Source: DAITMV01 sp046318595
GTDB taxonomy: Bacteria; Pseudomonadota; Gammaproteobacteria; Burkholderiales; Burkholderiaceae_B
DNA length: 64,000 nucleotides
NCBI GenBank assembly: GCA_046318595.1
Contig: JBKCTV010000091.1
Coordinates: 1 to 64,000 of the forward strand
Direction of reading: 5' to 3'
A model generated the notes under the pieces. That model had not been told where the DNA came from. It ran no database searches and worked only from the letters and a program-made list of their open reading frames with translations. Positions 63,158 through 64,000 of the stretch are shown here, piece after piece. The position numbers were made by a program, and so were the translations under genes. Positions within the stretch are counted from its first letter, which is position 1; the number at the start of each line of letters is the position of its first letter.

Positions 63158-64000
63158 TTAACCATTCAGGGGGACCAGGAAGTCGTTGCTGATCCGGTTG
63201 CCCAGATCGTTGACGCGTTCCAGGAAATTGGTCAAGTAGGCGTGCAGGCCGGTTTGCAAGATATCTTCGATGTGACCGTAGAGCAAGTCGGCGCGCAACC
63301 GGCCGACGCGGCGCTCGGTATCGGCCGAGTAACGGTTTCGTACGGCGGTCAGTGTGGTGTACAGCTCGTCGATCGAGCAGATCAGCGAGCGCGGCATGTC
63401 GGCCCGCAGGATCAGGAGCTCTGCCACCCGTGCCGGCGTGATGAGGTCGCGGTAGACGCGGCGATACACTTCGAACGCCGACACCGAGCGCAGAATGGCT
63501 GCCCAGTGATAGTAATCGGCGTGTTGATCGGTCGGCAGGTCCGGGTCGCCGGTCGGGCTGAACGGCAGGCTGTGGAACTTTACGTCGAGCAGCCGCGCGG
63601 TATTGTCGGCACGCTCCAGAAAGCTGCCGGCACGGATGAAATGGAAGGTTTCGTCCTTGAGCATGGTGCCGAATACCACGCCACGCGACAGGTGGGAGCG
63701 AAACTTGACCCACTCGAAAAACTGCGATGGTGCGGTGTGCAGCAAGCCATCGTCGAGATGTTTGTTCAATTCCAGCCAGGTGGTGTTATAAGTCTCCCAA
63801 ACTTCGGTGGTCAGCGTGCCACGCACGGCGCGGGCGTTTTCGCGGGCGGATTGCAGGCAGGAATAAATGCTCGAGGTGTTGTCGGGATCGCAGACCATGA
63901 AGTTGAGCACGGCCTGGGGCGAGAAGTCCAGCTTGCGTTTGGCGTAGTCGGCTTGCAGTTCGCAAATCGACAGCATCGCTTTCCAGCCCAGCTCAGCCTC
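63158..64000 (-). CDS. Alpha-E domain protein (partial)
   Basis: The frame continues past the window edge, so the N-terminus is missing; about 280 residues are visible. The sequence matches the alpha-E domain proteins that accompany Anbu (SFLERADNTARLLDVKFHSLP, HADYYHWAAILRSVSAFEVYRR). The first Met inside the window (63976) is preceded by in-frame codons that read as coding, so it is not the true start. The gene lies 78 bp upstream of Anbu in the same direction. The function of the family is unknown; a role in peptide ligation or modification with the ATP-grasp partner has been proposed. Confidence 0.87.
   Translation of the reverse strand, partial: EAELGWKAMLSICELQADYAKRKLDFSPQAVLNFMVCDPDNTSSIYSCLQSARENARAVRGTLTTEVWETYNTTWLELNKHLDDGLLHTAPSQFFEWVKFRSHLSRGVVFGTMLKDETFHFIRAGSFLERADNTARLLDVKFHSLPFSPTGDPDLPTDQHADYYHWAAILRSVSAFEVYRRVYRDLITPARVAELLILRADMPRSLICSIDELYTTLTAVRNRYSADTERRVGRLRADLLYGHIEDILQTGLHAYLTNFLERVNDLGNRISNDFLVPLNG

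Noticed and set aside
62475..63713. A 412-codon minus-strand open frame
   Set aside because: It is an Arg/Gly-rich shadow across the Anbu and alpha-E genes, both of which show clear family motifs in other frames.

Overview
The window looks like a chromosomal segment of a flagellated betaproteobacterium, most likely of the order Burkholderiales. The grounds are an FlhDC-headed flagellar/chemotaxis cluster, the gene order scpB-rluB-rimP-nusA-infB-rbfA-truB-typA with no rpsO/pnp, a BPSS1780-type membrane protein beside thrB and a DUF2782 gene, and an Anbu/alpha-E cluster. I cannot name a genus. Most genes use G+C-rich codons. A few are clearly more A+T-rich and look acquired.

Layout. (1) 302-16074, all on the plus strand: flhD-flhC-motA-motB-cheV-cheY-cheZ-cheA-flhB-flhA-flhF-flhG-like-fliA, which covers the master regulator, stator, core chemotaxis signalling, export gate, flagellar placement and the flagellar sigma factor. 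The run is broken by an A+T-rich gene for a heparinase II/III-type lipoprotein between the flhG-like gene and fliA. The flhG-like protein keeps the FlhF-activating N-terminal motif but has lost its ATPase motifs. (2) 16237-21387: initiator tRNA-Met, a DUF1289 gene behind a CT repeat, a three-gene EmrAB-plus-outer-membrane-channel drug efflux operon on the minus strand, and a structured intergenic region ending in a clear terminator. (3) 21388-32184: a housekeeping block for chromosome segregation, rRNA/tRNA modification, transcription elongation and translation initiation, many genes overlapping by 4 bp. (4) 32328-34556: a very A+T-rich coiled-coil membrane protein of unknown function. (5) 34832-54217: prfC, fadD, two unknown minus-strand genes, uvrD, BPSS1780 protein, thrB, DUF2782, the divergent polyphosphate pair ppk/ppx, aceB, rpmE2, an ArnT-like membrane glycosyltransferase, a DnaQ-type exonuclease and a cN-I nucleotidase. 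(6) 54281-59102: sulfate-binding protein, a hipBA toxin-antitoxin pair with nested palindromes in its promoter, and a leucine-rich-repeat protein with effector-like features. (7) 59115-64000, minus strand: relA, an alpha/beta hydrolase, the Anbu proteasome-like protease and a partial alpha-E protein.

Systems that work together include flagellar assembly and chemotaxis, the IF2/NusA/RimP/RbfA ribosome-maturation operon, polyphosphate synthesis and degradation (ppk/ppx) alongside (p)ppGpp synthesis (relA), and the three-component efflux pump. The best candidates for undescribed biology are the ATPase-dead FlhG, the lyase lipoprotein inside the flagellar cluster, the A+T-rich coiled-coil protein, the LRR protein with a nearly identical internal duplication, and the hairpin-rich region before scpB.
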